DNA of 64,000 nucleotides from Lophius americanus (taxonomy: Eukaryota; Chordata; Actinopteri; Lophiiformes; Lophiidae), in NCBI GenBank assembly GCA_037951165.1, contig JBBDHG010000127.1, positions 2,040,501-2,104,500 on the forward strand, given 5' to 3'. The stretch's first letter is position 1; the number at the start of each line of letters is the position of its first letter. Made by a program: the position numbers and the translations under genes. Shown here in pieces: positions 24,519 through 36,857 of this stretch. The notes under the pieces were generated by a model. It was not told where the DNA came from and made no database searches. It was given only the letters and a program-made list of their open reading frames with translations.

Positions 24519-25246
24519 CAGTGTCGGTTTTAACTTGTGTAGCACCCTGGTTTAAACATCCCTTTCAAAGCCTGCCCTCCTCCCCCCCAAAAAAATATAA
24601 AGACAATTTAATAAATAACAAATTGTACTAGATCCCTGGCAGCAGGCAAATTCTATTATTATTTATTATAATTATTATTTTGTACTTCAATCCAAGGTTT
24701 TAAGAGGTTCAGCTTCCTTCACACCTGTTACCTGCTAATGTGTAGGTCCATGTCGGTCTACCTCTATATAGATCTCGTGTAACGCACTGTCACGTTCCTC
24801 CCTCGACTATGCCACTAAAGGACCATAATAGCTGAGCGGTGTTTTGATTCTAATTCTGTCTTACCTGTCCAGTGACAATAACTGGTCTCATAAACAAGTG
24901 GTATAGAATAATATCAAAGTCGCTATGATAAACAAAACTATTATGAGAGCTATATCTATGAAATGAATTGCAAACCATGAGCTGGCTATAGCCCTGACAC
25001 CCGGATTCCTCTCTTTAGGAAGGAACCGGTCTGCTCACAAATAAGAGCGCCGCCCACTCTGACCTACTTAATTGAGCCACACATTGACATTATAATTAAC
25101 ATGGCGTGAAGCATGAGCGATAGGAAACCGACCAGCGATGTCACCATTCAAATTTATTTTATGATTGATGCCTGCGCCATGCTGCCCCCAGGCAAGGTGC
25201 GTCCCCGGGCGACCGCCCATGTCGCCCATAGCTAAATCCGCCACTA
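24519..25246. mobile_element. hAT-type DNA transposon remnant with TIRs and 8-bp target duplication
   Basis: The left end reads CAGTGTCGGTTTTAAC (24519-24534). The right end, reverse-complemented from 25246, reads TAGTGGCGGATTTAGC, a 12/16 match in inverted orientation. The flanking 8-mers are TTCGTCAG (24511-24518) and CTTGTCAG (25247-25254). They match at six of eight positions, as expected of an aged 8-bp target-site duplication. CAGTG-type termini with 8-bp duplications are diagnostic of the hAT superfamily. At 728 bp it is too short for an intact transposase, and no long open frame is present, so it is non-autonomous or deleted. The GC-rich right end ('gtcgcccat', 'gtccccgggcgaccgcccat') is a phrase I recall from fish hAT elements. 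Confidence 0.75.
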
Positions 25247-25254
25247 CTTGTCAG

Positions 25255-25985
25255 AATGGATTTCCTTAGCTGGATTGAGGCTTCTTGGAGTAATGCGTAA
25301 GGGGATCACATAAGCATTTAATTAATCTCAGTTAGAGGATAATTTAAAATAAAACAAAACATTTATTGTACTGCTCAAACCCTTTACCCAGGACAGCGTC
25401 AACATAGCACCAAACCAAAAATACAGTGTTCAAACACTACAGTATTGTATTCTTATACACCGTGACCAGTGACATCCCCAAACCTCAGAACCGCTGCATA
25501 TGAAGCCCTCATCTAAGTCATGAAATATTCAAAATGGATTCAAGAGTCAAACCGGTAACCCTCACTATCACTTAATTACTTGACTACTCCTTTGATTAAT
25601 TCTCGTTCTCCCCCTCTCTCGGATGGGGTAGGGGAGGCGTAACACATGATTGACAGCTCATGCTTAAACAGCTGCTGAAGGCTCTTCTATACCAGAGCAG
25701 ATGTTCTCTTAAGGATTAAATCTGTCCCAATACAAATAAGTAGGGATTCTCTTAATTACTGTAATTCTGCCTGGAAAAACTTGATTAAATAATTAAAAGT
25801 TGTTGATGTAATTTTTTTTACCTGTGGCTGCCATAAACAGTTGTTGCTCATTTGGTTGGTCGAGATAGCAGTGGATGCAAATGGCTTACGTTTTTTTATG
25901 CAAAGATATGGTTTGTTTTGGAAAAATAACTGGCTAATCGGATGCTCTGATTAGGGTCAGTGTCAGCTGATGCTCAGTGTCTGCA
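25255..25985. other. Noncoding DNA with a PBX/MEIS-type site
   Basis: No gene or recognised repeat. A TGATTGACAG decamer (25647-25656) matches the well-known PBX-PREP/MEIS composite site. It lies within a non-repetitive block, about 25530-25740, that also has TTAATTAC and TTGATTAATT cores. This could be a developmental enhancer, but that is inference from motifs. Confidence 0.3.
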
Positions 25986-25989
25986 GCAG

Positions 25990-26228
25990 GAAAAGTTACT
26001 TCCGCGCATGCCCTCTTTGTTGTATTCTTCTTCTGGGCGCTTGTTGGCGGTCAGGACCCAGCTCATCGAAGCATTATCGCCACCTTATGAACGGGAGTGC
26101 GGATCATCTGCGCATGTCAGAAAGAGTTACAGATTAGGTGAGTTGATGCATGTAAACACCGAGTTGGAAAAGATCACAAGTCACGTAAACAGGCGACCAA
26201 CTTTGCAAATCGGAAAGGTTTAATTCAG
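25990..26228 (-). mobile_element. Interspersed repeat family G, minus-strand copy
   Basis: The reverse complement aligns clearly with 42580-42796. Shared landmarks are 'tgatcttttcc', 'ggtgtttacatgcatc', 'ctgacatgcgcagatgatc' and 'ccgccaacaagcg'. Two copies in opposite orientations about 16 kb apart show that it is dispersed. An open frame of 87 codons across it (25960-26223) is not conserved in the other copy. No terminal repeat was identified. Confidence 0.8.
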
Positions 26229-26324
26229 AAAGGAGAAAAGTGTCCCTTGTAAACCCACCTATTGACCTTAGTGTGAGGGAGGAAAAGATTTATTTGGGGA
26301 CATGTTGGCTATATATTTCTGACA

Positions 26325-26690
26325 CTGGGGGTGCTTTATCTCAATGTTTCCGAGCCATCATTTCTAAACCGCTGGTTAGATTTATTCCAAATTTGGTGCA
26401 TATTATTTGAGCAGGGGAGATTTATCTTCTACATATTGTATGTTACTCCACGAGTTAATATCTACTCACTTCGGGAGAGCCCTCTTCTTTTGTATGAAAA
26501 AAACTTTTTTTTGAAACTAACTCCCTAACCGTTGGTCCGATTCTGTTGAGCATAGTAATACACTTATATTTTGTGTGTATCATATTATAGACTAAAAGTT
26601 CATGTTTTACTCACTAGGGGGACCTTTTTTAAAAATAAAATCACTGAAAACACTGTTTTGAATCTCTTGATTTATATTGCTTATCTTTCT
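26325..26690 (+). mobile_element. Interspersed repeat family E, copy 2
   Basis: Starts within the family ('gggggtgctttatctcaatg') and continues through 'ccaaatttggtgcatat'. It then carries a second internal unit ('ccctaaccgttggtccgatt', 'gttcatgttttactcactag') and 'actgttttgaat'. The 5' part seen in copies 1 and 4 is missing. Confidence 0.75.
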
Positions 26691-27315
26691 ATTTGGGCAT
26701 ATAATTAGATACGTTGTGGTGGGATATTCTCTTGCTGCGCATAATTAGCGCTCACCATCTATTCTTTGTCACACAAGTGGTGTTTGTGCTGCATCGTTGC
26801 AAGAATTGCAGTCTGCAAACTAACTCCATGTTGTGAATACTGTCAAATGTGTCTAGTGAAACACCTTCGCGAGTTAGCAGCACAAGATAACTGGATTCGT
26901 TTTCACTTTTCTTCCATCAAGTTATGCCACCTACCTTTGTCTGAGCGAGGGACTCTCATTGAGATATCCATGAATGGGGCTTGAAAACAACAGGTACATC
27001 CCATCCTGTGGTGGCTGAGGACTGTGCTGTCACAGATAAGATGGCATCTGAGATACAGAGTAGAGATTCTAGCACCATGCTAGTAAAACTGCTACTTATA
27101 GCGTAAGTATTGCCTTACAAGTTACTTATTCTTATAATTAAGTATTTTACATTAAATACATTAGCAAAAGTAAAAGATTTAAAGAATCCTCCACTGCTGC
27201 GCAGCAGTAGAGATGGAGCTTTCATACTAGCCCACTCCTTCTCAGCACCTTTGCCCACCTTACCTTGATTTCTTTAGGATTGATGTACTGTTGGTGATAA
27301 CATTCTTCCGTCCAT
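26691..27315. other. Noncoding DNA, nothing recognised
   Basis: The 72-codon plus-strand frame at 26766-26984 is cysteine-rich at its start but shows no spacing typical of a zinc finger. There is a 16-bp palindrome, ACTGCTGCGCAGCAGT, near 27193-27208. Confidence 0.4.
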
Positions 27316-27317
27316 AG

Positions 27318-27605
27318 AGGCTGGAGCCTTTCACCGCTGACACTGGGTGGGAGGCAATGAACCCCCTGGCCTATTCATCAGTTAATCACAAAGTCCGTTC
27401 ATGGAGACAGACAACTATTCATACTCGATATCACAACTACAATTTAGAGTCCTCAATTCACCATTGCATGTTTTTGGCAGAGAACCAATGCAAACACAGG
27501 TAGAACAAACAAACTCCACAGAGGAAACCACCATCCTCGGCGGATTTGAACCCAGTGCCTTCTTGCTGTGAAGCAGCGCTACCCAATACGTCACCGAGCT
27601 ACCTT
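27318..27605 (-). mobile_element. SINE-like repeat, minus-strand copy
   Basis: Runs from 'gaggctggagcc' through 'catttagagtc'-like sequence, 'ccattgcatgtttttggcag' and 'aaacaaactccacagag' to 'ggatttgaaccca' (complement of the B-box, about 27542-27554). It ends in 'gaagcagcgctaccc' and 'cgtcaccgagctacc', the complement of the element head. It is same family as 6971-7281 and close to full length but diverged. Confidence 0.8.
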
Positions 27606-27749
27606 GGGGAAGTCATGCACATTAACCTGATGCAATTTCATGGACTGCAGCGGACTGTCTAATTTGTACCACAATTGCTACCTCTATAAATTGGTAATGG
27701 TTTCACCATTGTTGTTTTTTTTATGTCGGTTAAACTCTCGAGCAAGGTA

Positions 27750-28425
27750 TTTGACCACTTGAAACTACTTGATGGATTTTCCTGAAAGGTAGTAGAGGGG
27801 TTGGCCATATAACAGTGAATAACTCATTATATATTTTAATGGATCTAGAAAAGGCAGATTCTGGATTTTTTTTTTCATTTTCTTTAACGTTGCTAACAGT
27901 TTTTTTTCTCTATGAATTCCTGTTTATTACATATTAACTAAATAGTACATGGATTACGTATTTCTAGTCAAGCCGACTACTTTAACTACTTTAGAACACA
28001 AGCCAGAATTCACCTATTCATTCTTTCTTTCACACAGTAATGGACCAGCCATTAGGAGCCATTTGCTGTTCAGTCGCTTGCATGACTTTGCATGATTGGG
28101 CTGTTTTGAACATTTTTATGAATAACACATAAACCCCTCGATGAATTACCATGAAAGTGCGAGGAGGGGTGGGGAATGTGCCATGGAGGAAATCATTATT
28201 TTGGAATGGATCCAGATAGAGGGACCTATCCATAAAATGTCTCTCACTACTTTCAGCACTGCGAGAAAGGGCTTGTTTCAGCATTTTTCTCAATTACTCA
28301 TAAACCACTGGACAGATTTTCATGAAACCTGGTGGGAAATGTGCAAAAAAAAAGAAGAAAGTATTAATTTTCTTAGAGTAGATCTCGATAAAGAATATTT
28401 TTCACTGACATCAATAGAATCCTGA
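27750..28425 (+). repeat. Interspersed repeat family F with internal ~170-bp units
   Basis: The phrase 'gatggattttcctgaaa' (27773) recurs as 'gatgaattaccatgaaa' (28140) and 'gacagattttcatgaaa' (28310). Each is preceded, at least in the last two, by 'cattttt-tcaattactcataaacc' and followed by a 'gtgggaaatgtgc'-like segment and 'gga(t)ccagataga'. The last two units are about 170 bp apart; the first is about two unit lengths earlier. I recall 'ctcataaaccactggatgg' as a common metazoan repeat phrase. The opposing open frames here (87 and 94 codons) are not genes. Confidence 0.65.
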
Positions 28426-29500
<1,075 letters not shown>

Positions 29501-29501
29501 T

Positions 29502-30136
29502 GGTCCCTTTTAGGAGATCTATCTCGTACACTGTACGATTTGAGCCCGATTCACATTTGCAAATGAGTCTCAGGACTGGCAGGGCGTCTGACGGTGTCAG
29601 TCCTTAATCGTTTGTCGCGCAGTGTACGCCCGGTCACGAGTGTGAGAAGCGGTGGAGCGTCTGATTGACACCTTAACACAACGCATTGTAATAATGCAAA
29701 CTATAAGTTTTAAGTAAGTGCATTTTGTGGCTAATAAGAACAAAGACGAGTAAGAGAGGTTCACAGCTGTCAGTGCGGGGATTGTACACTCTGTACAGTC
29801 AAACGTAGTCGCTTACCTCCAATTTTCTCTGTAAAATAGATCAGTAACACTGTCCATGTTCTAAACAACTAGTCACACATGATGGCAAAAAATAATCGAG
29901 ACAGCTTTTTTATGTCTTGTTAGCTTGTCGCTAACAAACAAACATTTCTTCCTGCCTCGGCGCGTTCAAACAAAACTTTGACGATTGTAAGAAACTTTAA
30001 CGACTGGCTGATCTGATGTGAGTGTGAGCACACCAATTTCGAACTTCCGTAAACGTTTGAGTCGTACCGTATGAGTTGAAATGAAACGGCCACAACTCAA
30101 AAGTCGTACAGTGTAAGTCCCGCTTAAAAGGGGCTT
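29502..30136 (+). mobile_element. MITE-like element with terminal inverted repeats (family H, copy 1)
   Basis: The left end ('tcccttttagg', then 'tacactgtacgatttga' at about 29527-29543) is inversely repeated at the right end. There the minus strand reads 'ccccttttaagcggga' and then 'acactgtacgacttttga'. The inverted repeats are about 40 bp and imperfect, and the element is about 635 bp with no long frame. A second, partial copy in inverse orientation lies at 42060-42275, matching the right half ('ggtgtgctcacact', 'cgtcaaagtt', 'cgaggc'). No target duplication could be fixed, so the superfamily is open. hAT or PIF/Harbinger are candidates. Confidence 0.65.
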
Positions 30137-30231
30137 TAAAAAAAAAAGATGTTTAAATCGAAAAACACTCTTTTCCGAACATTCCTCAAATATTATTGCA
30201 TGGATCATTTTTAAATGTTAGTACTAAATAG

Positions 30232-30745
30232 AACTTATTGGGAGGGAGAACTGGGTTGATTTTGGTAAACGATGGTTGTATAGTTCCAACCAAGGGCAAG
30301 CTTTATCTTTAAAATTCTTAGGGCAATAATTTATCAACGGTTTGTCCGATATAGTCCAGATTTGGTGCATATGAATCAAGTCCAGGAGATTTATCTAGTA
30401 TAAATTGTATTTTACATATAATAATTTATATTATATTAATTTGTATTTTAGCCACAAGGAGAAGCTTTTTTTCTAAACCTGTTTTTTCTAGCATAATTTT
30501 CAATCCATTGGTTCAATCTAATCCATATTTGTTGCAAATGAATGAAATTCAATACATCTATTTTGTATATGTCCATTTTACTTACTATATTAATAATTTA
30601 TATTTTACCATCTAGGGGGAGCTTTTTACAAAATAATATTGAGAAACTCAATCTGGGGGATTGTTTGTACAACGCGGGGGATTGGGGACTTTTCGCAGAC
30701 ATACTTTTGTCGGTAACAACAGCATAGGTTTAGTTTGAAATCAGG
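30232..30745 (+). mobile_element. Interspersed repeat family E, copy 3
   Basis: Landmarks: 'gatttggtgcatatgaatca' (about 30359), a second unit 'ccattggttcaatctaatcc', 'gtattttagccacaagga' and 'atctagggggagctttttac'. Then the 3' end 'aatctgggggattgtttgta', 'gggggattggggacttttcg' and 'acaacagcataggtttag'. Two tandem internal units of about 160 bp are clear. The 5' part is missing or eroded. Confidence 0.75.
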
Positions 30746-30749
30746 CCGG

Positions 30750-31640
30750 AAGGTTAAACGTCACTGAAAGAAACTGAACACCTTCACACATTCAGGCAGC
30801 ATACTGCAGTTTTTTATTGCAGCTATAGCTAAAAGATAACACTTCTTACTTTAATTACACCCTTGAGTGGCGCAATTGACCTGCACAGTCATGTCTGCCT
30901 GTCTCTGCATGGGCTCCCCAGGCCAGCTTCAGGTCATCATGTCTTCCTCAGACCCTTGAGATCTTACCTTAACGCAGCCTGGAGTGCTGATAGTGTCTGG
31001 AGGTGTGACCCATGAAGTGATCCAAACTTCCAGCTCCTCCTCTAATTTAATCCTCTGAGCTTTGAGACTGAAGAAGGTCTACGAACACTCACACACACAC
31101 ACGCACGTACACTCACACACACAAACACACGCACACACACACACACACGTTCATACAGAAACACAGAGACGGAAAGCCACACACACTTTTTTTTCTAATT
31201 TCCCTTTTCTCTGTCATCTATATAGACTCAGGGGAGGTTATACAGATGTATACTCGTTCATGTACTGATTAACATGCATTTACATTAACTTTATGTAATT
31301 GCCATGTGCATTCGTCTCTGTATCTTTTCACCAGTGTCGGACATGGATGTCTTATTCCCATAGGAGAGTATAAAGCACCTTGATTATCCCTCAGTATTAT
31401 GTTCTTGTCAGTATTCACTTCATACAAAAAAGATCACGAGTGTGGATAAGGCTTTACAACATGCAGTGCTATATAAATGTTTCTGTATGCATATATGCAG
31501 TAGCATTACTTTTGTATCTGTGGTAAATCCAAGCCCTCACTTTTGTTTATCTGTGTCATTTCATCTATGCGACTGTTTGACCAAACCCATTTGCATTTGA
31601 TTTTACTGCCATTCAAATCATTTATTCTCCTCCTGCTCTA
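30750..31640. other. Noncoding DNA with an AC tract
   Basis: Contains an imperfect AC microsatellite at 31089-31149 (interrupted by GCACGTACACTC). No gene or interspersed repeat was recognised. The last 25 bases before 31644 form a strong pyrimidine tract ending in CAG (see the next entry). Confidence 0.5.
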
Positions 31641-31643
31641 CAG

Positions 31644-31859
31644 TGTGGTGCCTGGCCTGCAGCTTTGTACCAGCAGCTGGGTTGCACAGTATTCCTGAGG
31701 CTTCCCCCCAATCTCTCGCTCTTTATCATGCAAGGCACACCGCTGGACTACTGCAGGCATCGAGCACTTCATCACTGCGCCTGCAGAGAGAGGCTGAGAC
31801 TGGCTGGAAGACGCGCTCAGGCTGTGAGAAGCCCCCTATTTGGTTGGGATATCCAATAG
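31644..31859 (+). CDS. Candidate terminal exon, unidentified product (weak)
   Basis: A stretch of roughly 58 percent GC stands out from AT-rich surroundings. It is preceded by TTTATTCTCCTCCTGCTCTA and CAG, a strong splice-acceptor-like sequence. From 31644 one frame stays open for 71 codons (beginning CGAWPAALYQQLG, ending FGWDIQ) to a TAG at 31857-31859. I recognise no domain or protein family. The minus strand also offers an acceptor-like site (CAGCCTCTCTCTGCAG, next to about 31780) followed by a short open frame. The GC-rich block may therefore be a chance frame, a regulatory element, or an exon on either strand. No upstream exon or downstream polyadenylation signal was tied to it. Confidence 0.15.
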   Translation, partial: CGAWPAALYQQLGCTVFLRLPPNLSLFIMQGTPLDYCRHRALHHCACRERLRLAGRRAQAVRSPLFGWDIQ

Positions 31860-34651
31860 ACTGTCTGGCTCTGCTCAAAGCATTTAAGCTCCTGATTTAA
31901 ATATAAGTAGGGGAGAAAAGAGGATATCCATGTTTAAAAAAAATATTGGCAAATTGCTTAGTGATAAAGTTGCAGATCATCTTATAATTCACTCATACAA
32001 GCAGGTGGGTATTGTCCCCTGAAATTACAGCCTGAGGTGATATCTTAAGCTAACAGGCTTGTGTCAGGATTTCTGCACAGAATTCTGTCAGAGGACGTCT
32101 CAGCTGGGAAAAAAAGTTGAGAAAGAGAGGAGTGGAGGAGGGAGACTGCTCCTGGTGTCAGCTCTAACTGGGCTGGGAGTATTTTAGTTTCTCTCAGGTA
32201 CACTGATATCATCCCTTACTGCCTGCTGTGGAGAGAAACAGTTGCACAGAGGTGTCAGCTTTAAGTGGGTATATGGGAGTTTTGTCACCGATCAGCTATC
32301 AACATCTCACAGTGACTCTTTACTGAGATGTTCTCCCAGCCCACTGGATGCGATTCTCTGTTGCTGCCGCCCGACTTAATTTTTAATTTTGTAACCCCTC
32401 AACCTTTTGCTAATTCTGTCTCTTTATTTTCCTCCTTTTCAATGTTTGTTCAGCTCTAAGGAGGCTGAATGATCTATTTCGGTATCATGGAAAATGGTCG
32501 CCTTCTATAAAAGAGCTGTCTCTCCAATTCGTCAGGGCTGACCTTCAGGGTGCAATTTGATGTGATGAATTTGACGAGGTAATAACATCGCTCCACTCCA
32601 TGATGGCAATTTAAGAAAAAATACCCATAGAGGTGAAACACCGCGATCAAACCGATGAGTGCTCTATCTTATATGATTGTTACTGTAACGATATAGGCAC
32701 TCAGGTATTGACTATTTCTGTAATAGGATAAATACCACGATGTAACGTTTCCTCAGGTCTCTCATTCCATTTCTATGTGATCTTTTTCGCTGTACCTGAT
32801 GCCCGTCCTTGGGAGAGGTGTGATATTCAACAAAGCAGTGCAAAACTAATTTGTTTCCATTTTGAAAAAGTATATTAAAAGGGTTGCGATGTCCCTGCAA
32901 GCACGGAGTGAACGGAGGAGGGAGGAGGACAGTACAAAAGTGAAGGCTGATCTCTGTAGAGACTCGCTTATTGTCTGTGTGTGCGTCTGTTCTGCTCACT
33001 GCCAAGCTGGCAGACACAAAGAAGCATGAGAAGAGTTGCTGCCTCATAAAGGACATTCGCTATCTGCTCCTGGTTTTGGGCTGCTGTTCAACCATAGGCT
33101 GCTTGTTTCCTGCGTGTTTGGGCAGAACGAATCCACAGCATCTTTTGGTTTTTAGTATACAGCTCCTCGTACAGGGGCTTAGCGTGTGTTTGACAGCGAG
33201 CCAGACAACACATGTTTAACAGTAATCAAATATTTGCAGTTTTGTAGAATCAACACTGCTACACAAAGCAATGAAGGGCAGCGCCGTCAAATCAACACGT
33301 AACGTCTTTCAAGGATAGAAATTATGACAAATGTCTGAGGGGACTGATGAGAAAGATACTACCGTCTGCATTTTCTCTGGAGTTGGACACACATGTGCTT
33401 AAGCATATTCCGATTTTAGCCTTTCAGATTCAAGAATCAGAATCAACTGCACCATAAGAATTAAGACTCCATGTTGTGTTAGTGTGATGGTGCACATATC
33501 CACCTCCTGCAACGAACAATTAATTCCCTTGAATGATCAGTGAGCCCACAGACCGGGGTCTTATATCTCTGAGCTAATGAAACCATCCTGACACATTATT
33601 GCCCCAACACTAACTTTTACCTCCTGTCCTCCTGCACACTGCAGTAAAATCACCATTATTCTATCAGCCCATCTCTGGGCATGTGTGTGTTTGTGTGTGT
33701 GTTTATGACTATTGTCGATATATGCATGAACAGCCATCTCTATTCATCATGATGACACCTGTAATGGCTGCTAAATTAACCATGTGTTTCAGGGAGCTGG
33801 GCTGGCTTGATAAATCTCTCTCTGGCAGGAGGTGTGTCTGGTCCACTCCCATTCACCTCTACTGTGACCTTACTCAGGTGGACAGTCTGCCACTAACTGG
33901 GGCTCCCAGGTAGCATCTCCAAATAACAGATGTTTTAATGGACAGTCAGTAGTCAATCAAATTCATACCGAGCACCAAGGACAAAACGGAACTATCAGGT
34001 TTTGTTCTAGTAATAAACAACCTAACTTGAAATGTTTACACGGTTAAAAGTCACTTACAACTGAATACGCCAACTTGACTTCAGTTAACGCCACATTGTG
34101 CAGTTTCTGTTTCGTTGACAGTAGTGGAAGGAGGACACTAAATCATGCAGCTACTAAGTTTCATAGAATCATTTACTCCATGCCATCGGTGTCGTTTGTT
34201 TGCGTGTCTGTGTTCGTTTATGAATGTAAGCAGAATAACTCACAACTGTTTCTGACAACTCGAGTGCGCTAATGCAGACACACACCACATGCCTCATCCT
34301 CCCCATTGGCCATCAAGCACACTTGATCGAAATTGGTGGTCTACTTAGGGCTATTGAGGAACACCTATTCAATGTCTTTTTATGGACATATTAAAGCATG
34401 TGAGTACTCACTAAACAGAATGATGTAGCTTGATACGACCAAAAAGAGTCTAATTTGGATCTAATAGTTTAAAAAATATATGTTTTACCAAAAGGTTAAG
34501 CTAATCTAATTATAATCGACTATTCTCCATGAATTATGGAAATCTGATTTTCTTTCTTTAACTGTTTTGATCAAACAATGCCGCAAAGAAATAATTGTCC
34601 TCACCATTTTTTATTTCTTTATGAGGAGAGTAAATGATTTTATTGTCCATA

Positions 34652-34684
34652 TTTTTGCAGCTTAAAGAATTTAAGCTGCAAAAA
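34652..34684. repeat. Perfect hairpin, 15-bp arms, 3-nt loop
   Basis: TTTTTGCAGCTTAAA (34652-34666), loop gaa, exact reverse complement (34670-34684). No second copy is seen. Confidence 0.9.
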
Positions 34685-36477
34685 CATGCCGTGTCTCCCG
34701 CTGCCTGCCTTGATGCCGCTGCTGCTCTGCACTTGATTTGCTACCTTTACTTTCAGCCCCAGCCCCCATAAAGGTAGTAGTAGTAGTTCCCTCATCACTC
34801 CACCTGACAATCTGTGGTTAATAATATATGCAGGAAGCGATGACGTCTGCGGTCACACGCCAAACTCAAACTACGTGACACATTTATGGTATTGATAAAC
34901 ATTCCATACATGAGTTGACTGAAATACTGTGATAACAGCATGACTAGTTATATGCCAAACTAATCCCAAACAAAGTAGTGCAGGTCATAGTGCATGCATA
35001 GCAGGTGTCGTAAATTCACTTAATGGAAGTATGAACTCTCAGGCATACTTTTTAAAAGTAACCAGATCCACACATCAATGGGCACTTTTAAAAATGTAGC
35101 TCTTTCTCTGCGCTTGGCCCATTTTGTCCACATGCAAACATTCTAAACGGCTACCATGAACAGATACTTACAGAGTGAATTCTTTTAAAATCTGTTTGAG
35201 GTGTGGACGGGATAACCAGGTATATCTGAGGCCGTTAGTGGGAAACATCAGTGTGCAGTCGCTGTCGCATTGATGTGACATGAATGAATGCGCCGCGACT
35301 TTGTTCGTTCACACTATGTGATCATAGTGTCTGTGCAAGTGGGCATTTTCATGTGGATGGAGATATTTTTAAATACGGACATGTGTGGATATTATTCCAT
35401 TCCTGAACTAGAGGAGAAAAATCCGCATGCTCTTTGCCTCAGTGTTCTGTATAGTTTCTATCGTGTTCCTTGATGTCAGCCCTGCACAAACGTTGGAATC
35501 CACATGACTCTGCAGACAACATCATACTGCACTGAAGACAAAGTTATACAGTTTACTGAATGTCAGATTTAACGAATATGGTTTCCTACAAGTCCGTGTC
35601 TTTTTCCAGTTAAACATAATCAGACGATTGCAGAGTAAAAGATTAAATCAATATCAAACCCATAATTATTTTTCTATATTAACAATACATCTGTGTTTAA
35701 ATTATATCATGTGTGAGGTATCTTAATTTAGTAAAACAGTTTCCCACCCGTTTTATATCTACCTTCAGCTGTGAGATGCATTTTAACACATTTCATCTCA
35801 TTGTGTTTTTTCTTTCTTTCTAATTGAAATCCATGTTGCCTATTACTATTTCATCTGGCTCTTGGTGCTACAATGTGCTGTAGGGTTTTTGTGCAGAATT
35901 TGATACTATAATACTTTTAGGCATCTCTGCTTCATTATCATAGTCCCAAAAGACAGTTTTTCTGTGCTCACCTTAAATCTCAGTGAAAATGTGCATGAGC
36001 AAAATCGTGTTTGGAAGCAAATCATGCTCAAATATGTAATTTATGCAGGTGTGATGTGGGAATATGAGACCCAGTGCTCATAACAGACTCTGATGACTTC
36101 TGACAAATATGTGCAAAGTCGTTCATTCTGAATTTTTTATATGGGTTATAGAAGTAATGTTTTCATGTTTTTTTTTTTACATTTCTTTTCGGGTTGTTGA
36201 CTAAATTTCTGAAAACACATCACTTACCATAAAATTACATATTTGCATCTGCTCTAAACCCATATTTTATTCTGGATTGTTCATTCTTAAATTCACAGAT
36301 ACTTTGGTTGGTTCACTGTTTCCAATTTTGCAATAAAAATAGACAACGTTTACTGCCACCAAACTAACGTAGCTCACAAAGTACCGATAAGTGTCTTCAC
36401 CTGACTTTGTCTCTGATAAACCTCATTTTGCTGTATCTGGACTCACAATACTTAGGTATTTGTCAAATGAAACAATG

Positions 36478-36509
36478 GGTGTCTGAATGGATGTTTCCAT
36501 TCAGACACC
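36478..36509. repeat. Perfect hairpin, 14-bp arms, 4-nt loop
   Basis: GGTGTCTGAATGGA (36478-36491), loop tgtt, exact reverse complement (36496-36509). Confidence 0.9.
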
Positions 36510-36857
36510 TGTAGTTTCAAAGCAAATTGCCAATGTGAAGCACTCTTCTGAATGAAGGTAGCAGGTTTCTCACCGGAAATTATTCAATGGTCTTATTTTT
36601 TAACAAATGGATATCCTCCATTTCACTAAGACCCTTTATCAAAGTTTTCACAAGTCAGTCTGCACAAACGTGGAGGTTATCTGCAACTAGGTGGCGAAAA
36701 ACAGCTATCAAGTTCTTATTTGACTTATTCATAATGTAAAGTATTTTTTTTGTTTGTTATTGTCAGATGTCTATTTATGCCTCTCGACCTTATGTACTTG
36801 CTTTCATCTTTATGTTTTTTCATACTACTATTTTATGGTTCGTAATATACAGAAGAA

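Larger units (their letters stand above)
31865..36857. other. Noncoding, mostly single-copy DNA
   Basis: About 5 kb with no supportable gene. The longest frame, 114 codons on the minus strand (32712-33056), has no domain. There is a short GT tract at 33682-33702. Two perfect hairpins (34652-34684 and 36478-36509) are listed separately. Much of the interval is of ordinary complexity and could include conserved regulatory sequence. Confidence 0.5.

Noticed and set aside
26766..26984. Small cysteine-rich zinc-finger protein
   Set aside because: Cysteine spacing fits no known finger. No splice context or conservation signal is visible.
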